From: Muribaculaceae bacterium | GTDB taxonomy: Bacteria > Bacteroidota > Bacteroidia > Bacteroidales > Muribaculaceae | Direction of reading: 5' to 3' | Assembly (NCBI GenBank): GCA_017548365.1 | Contig: JAFZAC010000010.1 | Span: 62,001-126,000, forward strand | Length of the DNA: 64,000 bases | In this document: positions 8,902-16,918 of the stretch, piece by piece | Position numbering within the stretch: the first letter of the stretch is position 1 | How the letters are laid out: every line of letters begins with the position of its first letter | Notes under the pieces: model-generated | What the model was told of the DNA's origin: nothing | The model's database searches: none | What the model saw: only the letters and a program-made list of their open reading frames with translations | Translations under genes and position numbers: made by a program

Positions 8902-9054
8902 AATGTGAGTATTATAGAAATTAATCAATATTTTTACTTTTTCAGTAGATATTTTAGGGTGTAAATATAGTAAAAAATTGTTGAATTACCCCCCCCATCT
9001 GTTAAATTGCGTTAAAGCCTAAAATTCTATCGTTTTTGATTAAGTTTTTTAGTC

Positions 9055-9107
9055 TGAAACTTCCAGCCACGTCTGACACTATCTGACTAAGTCAGATTGA
9101 AGTTTCA
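9055..9107 (-). promoter_or_regulatory. Nested inverted repeat in the CotH gene leader
   Basis: Outer arms TGAAACTTC (9055-9063) and GAAGTTTCA (9099-9107) are perfectly complementary. Inside lies ATCTGACT-A-AGTCAGAT (9081-9097), an 8-bp palindrome with a one-base centre. The structure starts about 10 nt after the predicted transcription start, so it would form in the 5' end of the mRNA, or act as an operator on DNA. There is no match to a riboswitch class I know. Confidence 0.55.
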
Positions 9108-9123
9108 AACTATAATCTCACCG

Positions 9124-9155
9124 CAAAATTAGATACGATTATTTTTCTGTGCAAG
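9124..9155 (-). promoter_or_regulatory. Promoter of the CotH gene
   Basis: On the minus strand CTTG at 9152-9155, a 20-nt spacer, and TAATTTTG at 9124-9131. The -7 box is at exactly the same offset (1830 bp) from the matching box of the TPR/HTH gene as the shared upstream element is. Confidence 0.55.
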
Positions 9156-9175
9156 AAAAACGGGTGTATCTTTGC

Positions 9176-9232
9176 TTTTTGCAAGTTGTTATACAACAGC
9201 TAGTTATGGCTTCTAGAAATGTAACTTTTCAT
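9176..9232 (-). promoter_or_regulatory. 57-nt upstream element, copy 1 (CotH gene)
   Basis: Matches 11006-11062 at 42 of 57 positions with no gaps. The best-conserved parts are TTTTTGCAA (9 of 9) and AAATGTAACTTTT-y-AT (15 of 16). It lies directly upstream of the CotH promoter. It is probably a regulator binding site. Confidence 0.5.
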
Positions 9233-9258
9233 ATTGCACCCTTAAAACCATATTTTTA

Positions 9259-10905
9259 CTATAAATTATTTGTTTTTTTAAGAACATTTCTCACATATTC
9301 ACTCAGACTTTCTTCAATACCCATCTTCGCCCTAATATTGCTGCGGCGGCTTCTCACCGAGTCGGTATTGCGGTAATTCTTGCACACGGCAATGGCGGCA
9401 TCGGAGAACCCGCAACACATCAATTTGATGAAGTTTAAATCGCTCGTTGACAACTGAGGGAAGTCATTGGCTATTTTATCCATCGCGCCATCGTGCTTGA
9501 TATTGATGTAGGCATACAGCCCTTCCCAGAACTTAGTGTCGTTGTCCTCAATAGGCGCAATCTTATGCACCACCTCTTTACTCTTAGAATCCTGCTGTGG
9601 ATTATATGCTCCAGCCATCATGTCCTCAAGAGATTTCAGCTTCTCATTCATGGTCTTGCTGAAATGATTGTCGAAGTCAAGCAGATTGTTCCTCAACTCC
9701 TGATACTTGCCAAAATCCTCTTTTCTTATTTCATCAATCAATCTTTTTGAGTCTTTTTTCTTCTTCAAATATAGCAATAAAAAAACAACAGATATCAGCA
9801 GCAATAACCCTATAAGCAAAGATATTATTTTCTTTTTCTTTCCTAAACTTATTGAAGCTTCAGATTTAGTACTCTTATCGAATTCCTGTTCTGAATCATG
9901 CAGTTTATATATTGTTTCGTTGTGTTCGAGAGAGTCAGAGATTCTATAGTACTGTTTGTCAAATTTACGATACTGTAAAATGTCGTTCTCGCACAATGCA
10001 ATCTCCCTTAAAGCTTTATACATCAGCAGACTGTCGTATGCAGAACTTTGTGATTTATCAGGCAACGAGATGAAATATTTAGCTGAATCAAGGTCTTTCT
10101 GATTGGCATAAATAAGTCCAAGCATATAGTAATTGCAGTTTTCTTCAAACCCATTATTCAATCGGTATGCATCCAGAATATATTTCTTTGCCTGCGAGTA
10201 TAAAGAATCTTCAATATACATCAACGCATAACTAACATCGATGACATAAATATTTGTTGAGTCCTTTAACTCTCTTGCTATCGAAATAGCCTTGTCATAA
10301 CATCTCCTCGCCGAATTAATATCTGTTATTCTCAGTACATTACCGCAATAATGGAGTGCTTTCATCAACATTTTCTTGTCCCCTAATATCTCGTAATAAC
10401 GGGAAGCCATTTGAAACTTTTTTAAGTCGAGGTTGTTTGTGGCGTAGTTGTTATAGTACAACAAACCCATGCGCATATTGATATGAGCGAGGTTGCGGTA
10501 GTCGGAGCTGTCGACGTTGTCTTCTGCTTTCTTGTACCACTTAATTGCCTCTACGGGATTGCCCATATCCTCATAGGCACCACCTTTATATAATAAAGAT
10601 CGAGTGTATTGCTCACGGTTATGGTTGTCGCTGTAATAATCTACTGCTTTGCTGATTAACGTGTCGCTTGTCAGTGGGATATTGCATCGGAACTGAGCTT
10701 GCGTGAGTAGTAGTGCGTAATATGCCTGGTTCTCGTCGCCTAGCAGTGAATCACGGTTGATTGTGTTGAGGATTGCAAGCGAGCTGTCGGGCCTGGTCCA
10801 CATAAGAGTATCGGCAAGGACAAGCCGCTTGTCCACACTGCGACTGCACCCAACTGCCGCCGAGAGTGCCAAAAAGACGAAAAATAAATACACTAATCTT
10901 TTCAT
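9259..10905 (-). CDS. TPR lipoprotein with transmembrane segment and LuxR-like HTH
   Basis: A 548-residue regulator-like protein. The lipoprotein signal LSAAVGC ends the leader peptide. Tetratricopeptide-type helices fill about residues 40-330 (for example YLLYKGGAYEDMGNPVEAIKWYKKAE). A transmembrane segment (IISLLIGLLLLISVVFLLLYL) lies near residue 365. The cytoplasmic C-terminus carries a coiled region and a LuxR/GerE-like helix-turn-helix (LSTSDLNFIKLMCCGFSDAA, then SVRSRRSNIRAKMG). Such one-piece membrane TPR/HTH proteins are common in Bacteroidota and are thought to be transcription regulators. Its position directly upstream of the CotH gene and the shared upstream element suggest it controls the secreted-protein block and possibly itself. 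Confidence 0.85.
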   Translation of the reverse strand: MKRLVYLFFVFLALSAAVGCSRSVDKRLVLADTLMWTRPDSSLAILNTINRDSLLGDENQAYYALLLTQAQFRCNIPLTSDTLISKAVDYYSDNHNREQYTRSLLYKGGAYEDMGNPVEAIKWYKKAEDNVDSSDYRNLAHINMRMGLLYYNNYATNNLDLKKFQMASRYYEILGDKKMLMKALHYCGNVLRITDINSARRCYDKAISIARELKDSTNIYVIDVSYALMYIEDSLYSQAKKYILDAYRLNNGFEENCNYYMLGLIYANQKDLDSAKYFISLPDKSQSSAYDSLLMYKALREIALCENDILQYRKFDKQYYRISDSLEHNETIYKLHDSEQEFDKSTKSEASISLGKKKKIISLLIGLLLLISVVFLLLYLKKKKDSKRLIDEIRKEDFGKYQELRNNLLDFDNHFSKTMNEKLKSLEDMMAGAYNPQQDSKSKEVVHKIAPIEDNDTKFWEGLYAYINIKHDGAMDKIANDFPQLSTSDLNFIKLMCCGFSDAAIAVCKNYRNTDSVRSRRSNIRAKMGIEESLSEYVRNVLKKTNNL

Positions 10906-10953
10906 GTGTGTTCTTTATATAGGAAAAGGTAAAAAGATATTCTTTTTATCATG

Positions 10954-10985
10954 CAAAGTTAGCACTATTACCTATAAAAACCAAA
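10954..10985 (-). promoter_or_regulatory. Promoter of the TPR/HTH gene
   Basis: On the minus strand TTTG at 10982-10985, a 20-nt spacer, and TAACTTTG at 10954-10961, 48 nt upstream of the start codon. This is a near-perfect Bacteroidota promoter. Confidence 0.65.
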
Positions 10986-11005
10986 CAAATTATCCGTAAC
11001 TGGTG

Positions 11006-11062
11006 TTTTTGCAACTAGCTATTAAACAGTTGATTACAGCATACAAAAATGTAACTTTTTAT
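11006..11062 (-). promoter_or_regulatory. 57-nt upstream element, copy 2 (TPR/HTH gene)
   Basis: Second copy of the element at 9176-9232, at the same distance from its promoter. On this copy the TTTTTGCAA box is at 11006-11014 and the AAATGTAACTTTTTAT box ends at 11062. Confidence 0.5.
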
Positions 11063-11114
11063 TTTTTTGCAGAAATTGTCATTGAATTTGTCATAATTTT
11101 AGACCAAAACACGA

Positions 11115-11196
11115 TATTAAACCTACATCAACAATGAGGTTTGAGTAAGGGGAAGAGTGAAGCCGCTGGGGCGGCTTGGAGGTGAACGCCGTGGTT
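11115..11196. repeat. 82-bp direct repeat A, right copy
   Basis: Identical to 3869-3950. It includes an orphan copy of the last ten codons of the FtsX-like permease (KPTSTMRFE and stop) with no permease gene before it. Here the hairpin CGCCGT-GGTT-ACGGCG is complete, while it is cut at the loop in the left copy. Confidence 0.95.
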
Positions 11197-11364
11197 ACGG
11201 CGCAATACGGTAACAACCCCCAAAAACCGGGAGTGGGAGACTTTTTGAAAAAAAAGATTTTTTGGAGCCGAAGGCACTGCCTTGGCTAACGATGACAATC
11301 GCCGTTTCTCTTTTTTGTGTTTCATGGTTATATATAATTTAATGTTCTAATTATAGTGGGTGGA
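11197..11364. other. Spacer between repeats A and B, right copy
   Basis: About 170 bp without a gene. It contains short palindromes (GTTAC...GTAAC near the start) and is unrelated to the left spacer at 3951-4090. A minus-strand open frame through it is judged spurious. Confidence 0.45.
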
Positions 11365-11465
11365 GGGGACAAGATTTAAAAAACGCCACAAGAGAAATTT
11401 CTTGCGGCGTTTCTAGTATTATGCAAAATGTTACTATTTCAGCAGTTTCTCGCTCTTGCGGGAGC
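11365..11465. repeat. 101-bp direct repeat B, right copy
   Basis: Identical to 4091-4191. Its right end is an orphan 32-bp copy of the 3' end of the secreted-protein gene at 4160-5035 (minus strand), cut off 22 bp before the lepA stop codon. Confidence 0.95.
11378..11414 (-). terminator. Hairpin terminator inside repeat B, right copy
   Basis: Same hairpin as at 4104-4140 (AACGCC...GGCGTT, T6 on the minus strand). In this copy it lies about 75 nt past the lepA stop and probably ends the wecB-galE-lepA transcript. Confidence 0.7.
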
Positions 11466-11486
11466 TGTCGATGTGAGTGGTCACTC

Positions 11487-13274
11487 TTAATCGAGTTTCA
11501 GAACGGCAAGGAAGGCTTTTTGAGGCACTTGGACTGTTCCAATCTGTTTCATGCGTTTCTTGCCTGCTTTCTGTTTTTCGAGTAGCTTGCGCTTGCGGCT
11601 TACATCACCACCGTAGCACTTGGCAGTCACATCTTTGCGTACCTGTTTTACCGTTTCACGAGCTATGATTTTGGAGCCAATAGCTGCCTGGATGGCGATG
11701 TCGTATTGCTGACGTGGTATCAGCTCTTTGAGCTTCTCACACATTCGCCTGCCGAGCGTCACAGCATTGTCGACATGAATAAGTGAGCTGAGAGCGTCGA
11801 CAGGCTGACCGTTGAGAAGGATATCCATCTTGATGAGCTTAGAATCGCGGAAGTCGTGTATGTAATAGTCAAATGAAGCATATCCTTTAGATATACTCTT
11901 TAGCTTGTCATAGAAGTCAATCACAATCTCTCCAAGCGGGATGTCGAAGGTCAGCTCCATGCGGTTGCCTGAGATATAATCTTGCTTTATCAGCTCTCCC
12001 CTCTTGCCCAGACACAGAGTGATGATGGGGCCCATAAACTCGCTCTGAGTAATGATTGAAGCACGGATGTATGGCTCCTCGATATGCTCGATAAGTGTTG
12101 GGTCGGGCAAGCCTGCAGGGTTGTGAACCTCGGTCATCTCGCCTTTTTTGTCGTAGACTTTATAGGAAACGTTAGGCACGGTGGTGATTACCTCCATGTT
12201 GAACTCACGACTGAGACGTTCTTGGACAATCTCCATGTGGAGAAGTCCCAGGAATCCACAACGGAAGCCAAATCCAAGAGCTACCGATGACTCGGGGGTG
12301 AAAGTGAGCGATGCGTCGTTGAGTTGCAGCTTTTCGAGCGATGTGCGCAGGTTCTCGAAGTCCTCAGGATCGATGGGATAAACACCGGCGAAAACCATAG
12401 GCTTCACCTCTTGGAAACCTTCGATTGCCTTTTGGCAAGGATTTGCTACATGAGTGATTGTGTCGCCCACACGCACCTCGGCCGATGTCTTGATGCCCGA
12501 GATGATGTAGCCCACGGTACCAGTGGCGAGTTCGGTGCGTGGTGCCATCTGTAGCTTGAGTACACCAATCTCGTCGGCATTATACTGCTTGCCAGTGTTG
12601 ACAAACTTCACCAGGTCTCCCTTGTGGATGCTGCCGTTCTCAATTTTGAAATAAACGATGATTCCACGGAAGGGGTTGAAAACCGAGTCAAAAATCAATG
12701 CCTGAAGCGGAGCGTCGGGGTCTCCGTTAGGGGCAGGAATGCGTGCCACAATAGCCTCTAGCACCTTAGGCACTCCCTCGCCCGTGCGTGCGCTAACGCG
12801 AATAATCTCCTCGGGGTCACATCCCAGCAGTTCCACAATTTCATCTTCCACCTCGTCGGGGTGAGCGCTGTCCATGTCAATTTTGTTGATGACAGGAATT
12901 ATCTCCAGGCCATTGTCAATCGCCATGTAAAGGTTGCTGATGGTCTGCGCCTGAACACCTTGGGTGGCATCGACTACCAGAAGTGCGCCCTCGCAAGCTG
13001 CTATTGAACGCGATACCTCGTAGGAAAAGTCGACGTGTCCCGGGGTGTCGATGAGGTTGAGAGTATAGTTCTCGCCGTCAAGGGCATAGTCCATCTGTAT
13101 GGCATGGCTCTTGATTGTGATTCCACGCTCACGCTCTAGGTCCATATCATCGAGAACTTGGTTTTGCATCTCCTTGTCGCCTACCGTCTTGGTGAATTCC
13201 AGCAGACGGTCGGCAAGAGTGCTTTTACCGTGGTCGATGTGTGCAATAATGCAAAAGTTCCTTATATTTTTCAC
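11487..13274 (-). CDS. lepA: Elongation factor 4 (LepA)
   Basis: A full-length 595-residue EF4, a translational GTPase that acts on paused or stressed ribosomes. The G domain shows [16 protein letters not shown] (G1), [12 protein letters not shown] (G3) and [12 protein letters not shown] (G4). The C-terminal signature [23 protein letters not shown] and the basic end [19 protein letters not shown] are typical. It is the last gene of an apparent wecB-galE-lepA unit, 28 nt after galE. Downstream is the right copy of repeat B. Confidence 0.98.
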   Translation of the reverse strand: MKNIRNFCIIAHIDHGKSTLADRLLEFTKTVGDKEMQNQVLDDMDLERERGITIKSHAIQMDYALDGENYTLNLIDTPGHVDFSYEVSRSIAACEGALLVVDATQGVQAQTISNLYMAIDNGLEIIPVINKIDMDSAHPDEVEDEIVELLGCDPEEIIRVSARTGEGVPKVLEAIVARIPAPNGDPDAPLQALIFDSVFNPFRGIIVYFKIENGSIHKGDLVKFVNTGKQYNADEIGVLKLQMAPRTELATGTVGYIISGIKTSAEVRVGDTITHVANPCQKAIEGFQEVKPMVFAGVYPIDPEDFENLRTSLEKLQLNDASLTFTPESSVALGFGFRCGFLGLLHMEIVQERLSREFNMEVITTVPNVSYKVYDKKGEMTEVHNPAGLPDPTLIEHIEEPYIRASIITQSEFMGPIITLCLGKRGELIKQDYISGNRMELTFDIPLGEIVIDFYDKLKSISKGYASFDYYIHDFRDSKLIKMDILLNGQPVDALSSLIHVDNAVTLGRRMCEKLKELIPRQQYDIAIQAAIGSKIIARETVKQVRKDVTAKCYGGDVSRKRKLLEKQKAGKKRMKQIGTVQVPQKAFLAVLKLD

Positions 13275-13302
13275 GTTGTTTCGTTTATTTCGTTTAGCGT
13301 TG

Positions 13303-14337
13303 TTACATTATGCCGCGCTCGCGTAGGCGTTGTTGCCATTTCCATGCGCTCAGCATTGTGTCTTCAAGAGTTTCTTCGGCCTTCCAGCCTAGAACTTCGT
13401 TGGCTTTCTTGGGGTCGGCCCATATTTTCACGATGTCGCCTTCGCGTCGGCCCACAATCTTGTGAGGCACCTTCACGCCAGTAGCTTTTTCAAATGCGGC
13501 AAGCAGTTGCAGCACTGAAGCGCCCTCGCCTGTTCCAATGTTGAACACTTCAAGCGGCTCATCGCTCTTGTCTTCAAGCATGCGCTCAAGAGCTTTGACA
13601 TGGGCCTTGGCGAGGTCAACAACATTGATGAAATCGCGGATGCATGAGCCGTCGGGGGTGTCGTAATCATCGCCAAAGATACTCAGCTCCTTGCGCACGC
13701 CAATAGCGGTCTGGGTGAGATAAGGCACCAGGTTGGCAGGTACTCCATTGGGCAACTCCCCTATTTCGGCACTTGGGTGAGCTCCAATGGGGTTGAAATA
13801 GCGTAGCAGCACAGCCTTGATAGGGCTTCCACTCTTTATCACGTCGGCAATGATATCCTCGCTCACCTGCTTGGTCGCTCCGTAGGGAGATGTCGCTTTC
13901 TTGGTTGGCGCATCCTCGGTGATGGGGTTTTGATCGGGCTCTCCATAAACTGTGCAAGAAGACGAGAACACAAATCCCTTTACCCCATATTCGGGCATTA
14001 GCTCAAGAAGGTTGAGCAGTATGTTAAGATTGTTGCGATAATACATGATTGGTTTCTGGACCGACTCTCCCACTGCCTTGCTTGCAGCAAAATCAATGAT
14101 GCCATTGATTCCAGGGTTGTTGTTGAACAACATGCGAAGCACATTGATATCGGTGCAGTCGCCTTCGACAAATATTGGTCTAATGCCAGTGATTTTCTCA
14201 ATGCCATCAAGAACATCGATATTACTGTTAGACAGATTGTCGATTATTATTACCTCATAACCTGCGTTTTGCAGCTCTACAGTGGTGTGAGAGCCAATAA
14301 AGCCCATACCTCCAGCCACTAAAATTTTACCTTTCAT
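13303..14337 (-). CDS. galE: UDP-glucose 4-epimerase
   Basis: A 344-residue NAD-dependent epimerase of the short-chain dehydrogenase family that interconverts UDP-glucose and UDP-galactose. The N-terminal nucleotide-binding motif is [14 protein letters not shown]. The catalytic pair is in SSSCTVYG and [12 protein letters not shown] (YxxxK). The Leloir-pathway signatures [12 protein letters not shown] and [16 protein letters not shown] are present. It lies 17 nt after wecB on the same strand, a pairing that fits nucleotide-sugar supply for surface polysaccharides. Confidence 0.96.
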   Translation of the reverse strand: MKGKILVAGGMGFIGSHTTVELQNAGYEVIIIDNLSNSNIDVLDGIEKITGIRPIFVEGDCTDINVLRMLFNNNPGINGIIDFAASKAVGESVQKPIMYYRNNLNILLNLLELMPEYGVKGFVFSSSCTVYGEPDQNPITEDAPTKKATSPYGATKQVSEDIIADVIKSGSPIKAVLLRYFNPIGAHPSAEIGELPNGVPANLVPYLTQTAIGVRKELSIFGDDYDTPDGSCIRDFINVVDLAKAHVKALERMLEDKSDEPLEVFNIGTGEGASVLQLLAAFEKATGVKVPHKIVGRREGDIVKIWADPKKANEVLGWKAEETLEDTMLSAWKWQQRLRERGIM

Positions 14338-14354
14338 TTTATATGCTATTTTCG

Positions 14355-15521
14355 TTATTTCTTAAATTTGAGCAAAGCCTCGGCAATGCGTGGACTTGCT
14401 TTGCCATCGCCATAAGGGTTGTTGGCGCGGCTCATGATGCTATATTCGTTCTCGTCATCAAGCAGCAACGACACATTGTCAACAATCTTGTTGTAGTCGG
14501 TGCCTACTAGTTTCACTGTGCCGGCATCAAGTGCCTCGGGACGCTCGGTGGTGTTACGCATCACAAGCACTGGTTTGCCAAGTCCTGGTGCCTCTTCTTG
14601 TATGCCACCGCTGTCGGTGAGGACTATTGAGGACTTGTTCATCAAGAACACAAAGTCGAGATACTCAAGTGGTTCAATGAAGAACAGGTTTCCCAGGTTG
14701 TTTAGATTGTCGCCAAAAATCTTGTGTATGGGTTTTCGGACGTTTGGATTCAAGTGCATTGGATAGACGAAGTCCACGTGAGGGTATTTCTCGCTCAAAT
14801 GCTTGATAGCATTGCAAATATTCAAGAAGCCGTCACCAAAATTCTCGCGACGATGACCAGTGATGAGAACGAGTTTTCGATCAGACTCCAGCCTGTTCAC
14901 GTCATAACCTTGTTCAAGCAGACTTGCCGAGATGCTCTCGCTCAGCTTGTTGTCGTTCTTAATCTTGTTGACAACAATGTGGAGCGCGTCGATGACTGTA
15001 TTGCCAGTAACGAAGATGTGCTCCTCTCCTACTCCCTCATCAAGAAGATTCTGGCGACTAAGAGCTGTTGGGGCAAAGTCGAGCGTGGAGATGCGGCCAG
15101 TGATTTGGCGGTTCATCTCTTCGGGCCAAGGACTGTAAATATTATGAGTTCTTAGACCAGCTTCCACATGTCCTACAGGAATCTGTTGATAGAACGCTGC
15201 CAGTGCAGTTGCGGTGCTAGTTGTAGTGTCGCCATGTACAAGCACGACATCGGGCTTGACTTGTGACAAAACATCGCGCATTCCAAGGAGTACACGTGTA
15301 GTAATATCATAAAGGTCTTGACCTGCCTTCATGATATTGAGGTCGTAATTGGGTTTTATGTCGAAAATTTTGAGCACTTGGTCAAGCATCTCTCGATGCT
15401 GACCAGTGACGCAAACTATAGGCTCAAACTCATCGTCACGCTGTTGCAGGCACTTTACCAGCGGTGCCATCTTAATGGCTTCGGGTCTAGTGCCAAAGAC
15501 AAGCATTACTCTTTTCTTCAT
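14355..15521 (-). CDS. wecB: UDP-N-acetylglucosamine 2-epimerase (non-hydrolysing)
   Basis: A 388-residue epimerase making UDP-N-acetylmannosamine for surface polysaccharide synthesis. Signatures include [17 protein letters not shown] at the N-terminus, [48 protein letters not shown] and the C-terminal [20 protein letters not shown]. It is the first gene of the unit with galE and lepA. A promoter-like pair of boxes lies upstream at 15557-15586. Confidence 0.96.
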   Translation of the reverse strand: MKKRVMLVFGTRPEAIKMAPLVKCLQQRDDEFEPIVCVTGQHREMLDQVLKIFDIKPNYDLNIMKAGQDLYDITTRVLLGMRDVLSQVKPDVVLVHGDTTTSTATALAAFYQQIPVGHVEAGLRTHNIYSPWPEEMNRQITGRISTLDFAPTALSRQNLLDEGVGEEHIFVTGNTVIDALHIVVNKIKNDNKLSESISASLLEQGYDVNRLESDRKLVLITGHRRENFGDGFLNICNAIKHLSEKYPHVDFVYPMHLNPNVRKPIHKIFGDNLNNLGNLFFIEPLEYLDFVFLMNKSSIVLTDSGGIQEEAPGLGKPVLVMRNTTERPEALDAGTVKLVGTDYNKIVDNVSLLLDDENEYSIMSRANNPYGDGKASPRIAEALLKFKK

Positions 15522-15556
15522 TTTAATGCTATTTGATGAATATATTATTCAAGTTG

Positions 15557-15586
15557 CAAAATTAGTCAAAAATCTCTAAAATCAAA
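15557..15586 (-). promoter_or_regulatory. Promoter of wecB-galE-lepA
   Basis: On the minus strand TTTG at 15583-15586, an 18-nt spacer, and TAATTTTG at 15557-15564. The spacer is one nucleotide shorter than usual. Confidence 0.5.
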
Positions 15587-15663
15587 AATCTTTATTGAAA
15601 CTTGAAAGAAAATAGGAGAGCTATTTTTGAATAGGAAAAATCGTGTAATTGCCTATTTTTAAT

Positions 15664-15671
15664 TATTTTTG
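15664..15671 (+). promoter_or_regulatory. -7 box of the acetyltransferase-nitroreductase pair
   Basis: TATTTTTG, 19 nt before the ATG at 15691. No TTTG box is found at the expected spacing. Confidence 0.4.
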
Positions 15672-15690
15672 CAAACAAAAATCATTTGAA

Positions 15691-16164
15691 ATGGAGATTA
15701 GAAGAGCACAAAACGTTGATATTCCACGCATTCATGAGCTGCTGACTCAGGTCAACAATGTTCATGCCGAGGGACGTCCCGATTTGTTCAAGAAGGGCAA
15801 TCGCAAGTACACCGATAAGCAGCTTGAGACTATAATATCTGACACCGAGCACTCCCCTATCTTTGTGCTTACCGACGACAGCGGCATTGTGCTAGGATAT
15901 TGCTTCTGCCAGGTGGAGGAATTTGTTAACGATAACAATCGAACTGATATTAAAACGCTGTATATCGATGACTTGTGCGTTGATGCTGCATTTCGCAGGC
16001 AACACATTGCCAAGCGGCTCTATGACTATGTGCTTGAGTTTGCACGAAACAACGGTTTCTACAATGTCACTCTAAATGTGTGGGAATGTAATCCCGGGGC
16101 ACGAGCCTTTTACGACAAATGCGGCATGAAGCCTATGAAAACCTATTTAGAAACGATACTATAA
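15691..16164 (+). CDS. GNAT-family N-acetyltransferase
   Basis: A 157-residue acetyl-CoA-dependent acetyltransferase. The acetyl-CoA site is in YIDDLCVDAAFRRQHIAKRLYDYVLEF (R/QxxGx-type loop, here RRQHIA), followed by the terminal strand-helix pair NVTLNVWECNPGARAFYDKCGM that is common in GNAT proteins. The substrate is unknown. I chose ATG 15691 (MEIRRAQNVDIPRI) rather than an upstream in-frame TTG, because the domain begins immediately there. The nitroreductase gene starts 2 nt after the stop codon, so the two are cotranscribed. Confidence 0.88.
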   Translation: MEIRRAQNVDIPRIHELLTQVNNVHAEGRPDLFKKGNRKYTDKQLETIISDTEHSPIFVLTDDSGIVLGYCFCQVEEFVNDNNRTDIKTLYIDDLCVDAAFRRQHIAKRLYDYVLEFARNNGFYNVTLNVWECNPGARAFYDKCGMKPMKTYLETIL

Positions 16165-16166
16165 TT

Positions 16167-16841
16167 ATGGACTTGATTGAAGCAATAAAAGCAAGACACT
16201 CAGTAAGGCATTATTTGGAGAAATCTATTGAGCCGGAGAAGATTGAACAGTTGCAGCAACTGGTGGCTGAATGTAATGTGCAAAGCGGGCTTCACATCCA
16301 GTTTATCACTGATGAACCGCGCTCCTTTGGCGAGAGTTTGCTGGCGCGTTATGGCAAGTTCAGCAATGTGAAGTACTATTTTGCCATGATAGGCATTAAG
16401 GATGACAAGCTTGACGAGACTGTGGGTTACTACGGTGAGCAGTTAGTTCTTAAGGCTCAAACGATGGGGCTTAACACCTGTTGGGTTGGTCTTAGCTACA
16501 AGAAGATTGGTTCAGTACTCGACATTGCTGAAGGAGAGAAGCTTGTGTGCGTTATCTCTGTTGGCTATGGCGCAACACAAGGTGTTGACCATAAACGCAA
16601 AAATCCAGACAGAGTGAGTGGGACTGACATAAAAACAGCTCCGCAATGGTATAAACAGGGCGTAGCATGTGCCCTACTCGCTCCTACAGCAATTAATCAA
16701 CAAAAATTCAAGTTTATGCTTAGCGATGACAACAAGGTGAGTGTGAAAGCCGGCATAGGATTCTATTCCAAAGTTGACCTTGGCATTGTAAGATACCACT
16801 TTGAGTTAGGTGCTGGGATTGAAAACTTTGAGTGGGCATAA
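16167..16841 (+). CDS. Nitroreductase-family protein (TM1586-like)
   Basis: A 224-residue flavin-dependent nitroreductase-fold protein. The N-terminus MDLIEAIKARHSVRHYLEKSIE carries the FMN-phosphate-binding RHSVRHY motif, and GYYGEQLVLKAQTMGLNTCWVG is the second conserved segment. The C-terminal half (APQWYKQGVACALLAPTAINQQKF) looks like the second nitroreductase lobe of the TM1586 group, in which both halves are in one chain. The substrate is unknown. The ATG at 16167 was preferred over an upstream start overlapping the acetyltransferase. Confidence 0.85.
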   Translation: MDLIEAIKARHSVRHYLEKSIEPEKIEQLQQLVAECNVQSGLHIQFITDEPRSFGESLLARYGKFSNVKYYFAMIGIKDDKLDETVGYYGEQLVLKAQTMGLNTCWVGLSYKKIGSVLDIAEGEKLVCVISVGYGATQGVDHKRKNPDRVSGTDIKTAPQWYKQGVACALLAPTAINQQKFKFMLSDDNKVSVKAGIGFYSKVDLGIVRYHFELGAGIENFEWA

Positions 16842-16868
16842 TATTTTGCTCCATAAAGATAAACAAAG

Positions 16869-16895
16869 AAACGCTCACCTGAGGGTTGAGCGTTT
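16869..16895. terminator. Bidirectional terminator between nitroreductase and amylase genes
   Basis: AAACGCTCA pairs perfectly with TGAGCGTTT around a 9-nt loop, lying between two convergent genes. Confidence 0.7.
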
Positions 16896-16918
16896 CTTGT
16901 ATTGTGTAGAGTGTGCTT

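Larger units (their letters stand above)
8902..9258 (-). other. Intergenic region and long 5' leader of the CotH gene
   Basis: This 357-bp stretch has no gene. Reading on the minus strand it holds a 57-nt element shared with the next gene's upstream region, a promoter, a nested inverted repeat at the start of the leader, and a run of eight C on the plus strand (8989-8996) about 90 nt before the start codon. Confidence 0.6.

Noticed and set aside
9149..9376. Plus-strand open frame of 75 codons with a TATCTTTG box in front of it (9167-9174)
   Set aside because: The frame runs into the 3' end of the TPR/HTH gene on the other strand and through the conserved 57-nt element, and the box lies after its first codon.
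11128..11325. Minus-strand open frame of 65 codons between the TPR/HTH gene and lepA
   Set aside because: It lies across repeat A and a non-conserved spacer; the similarity to the frame at 3882-4115 is at DNA level from the repeat.
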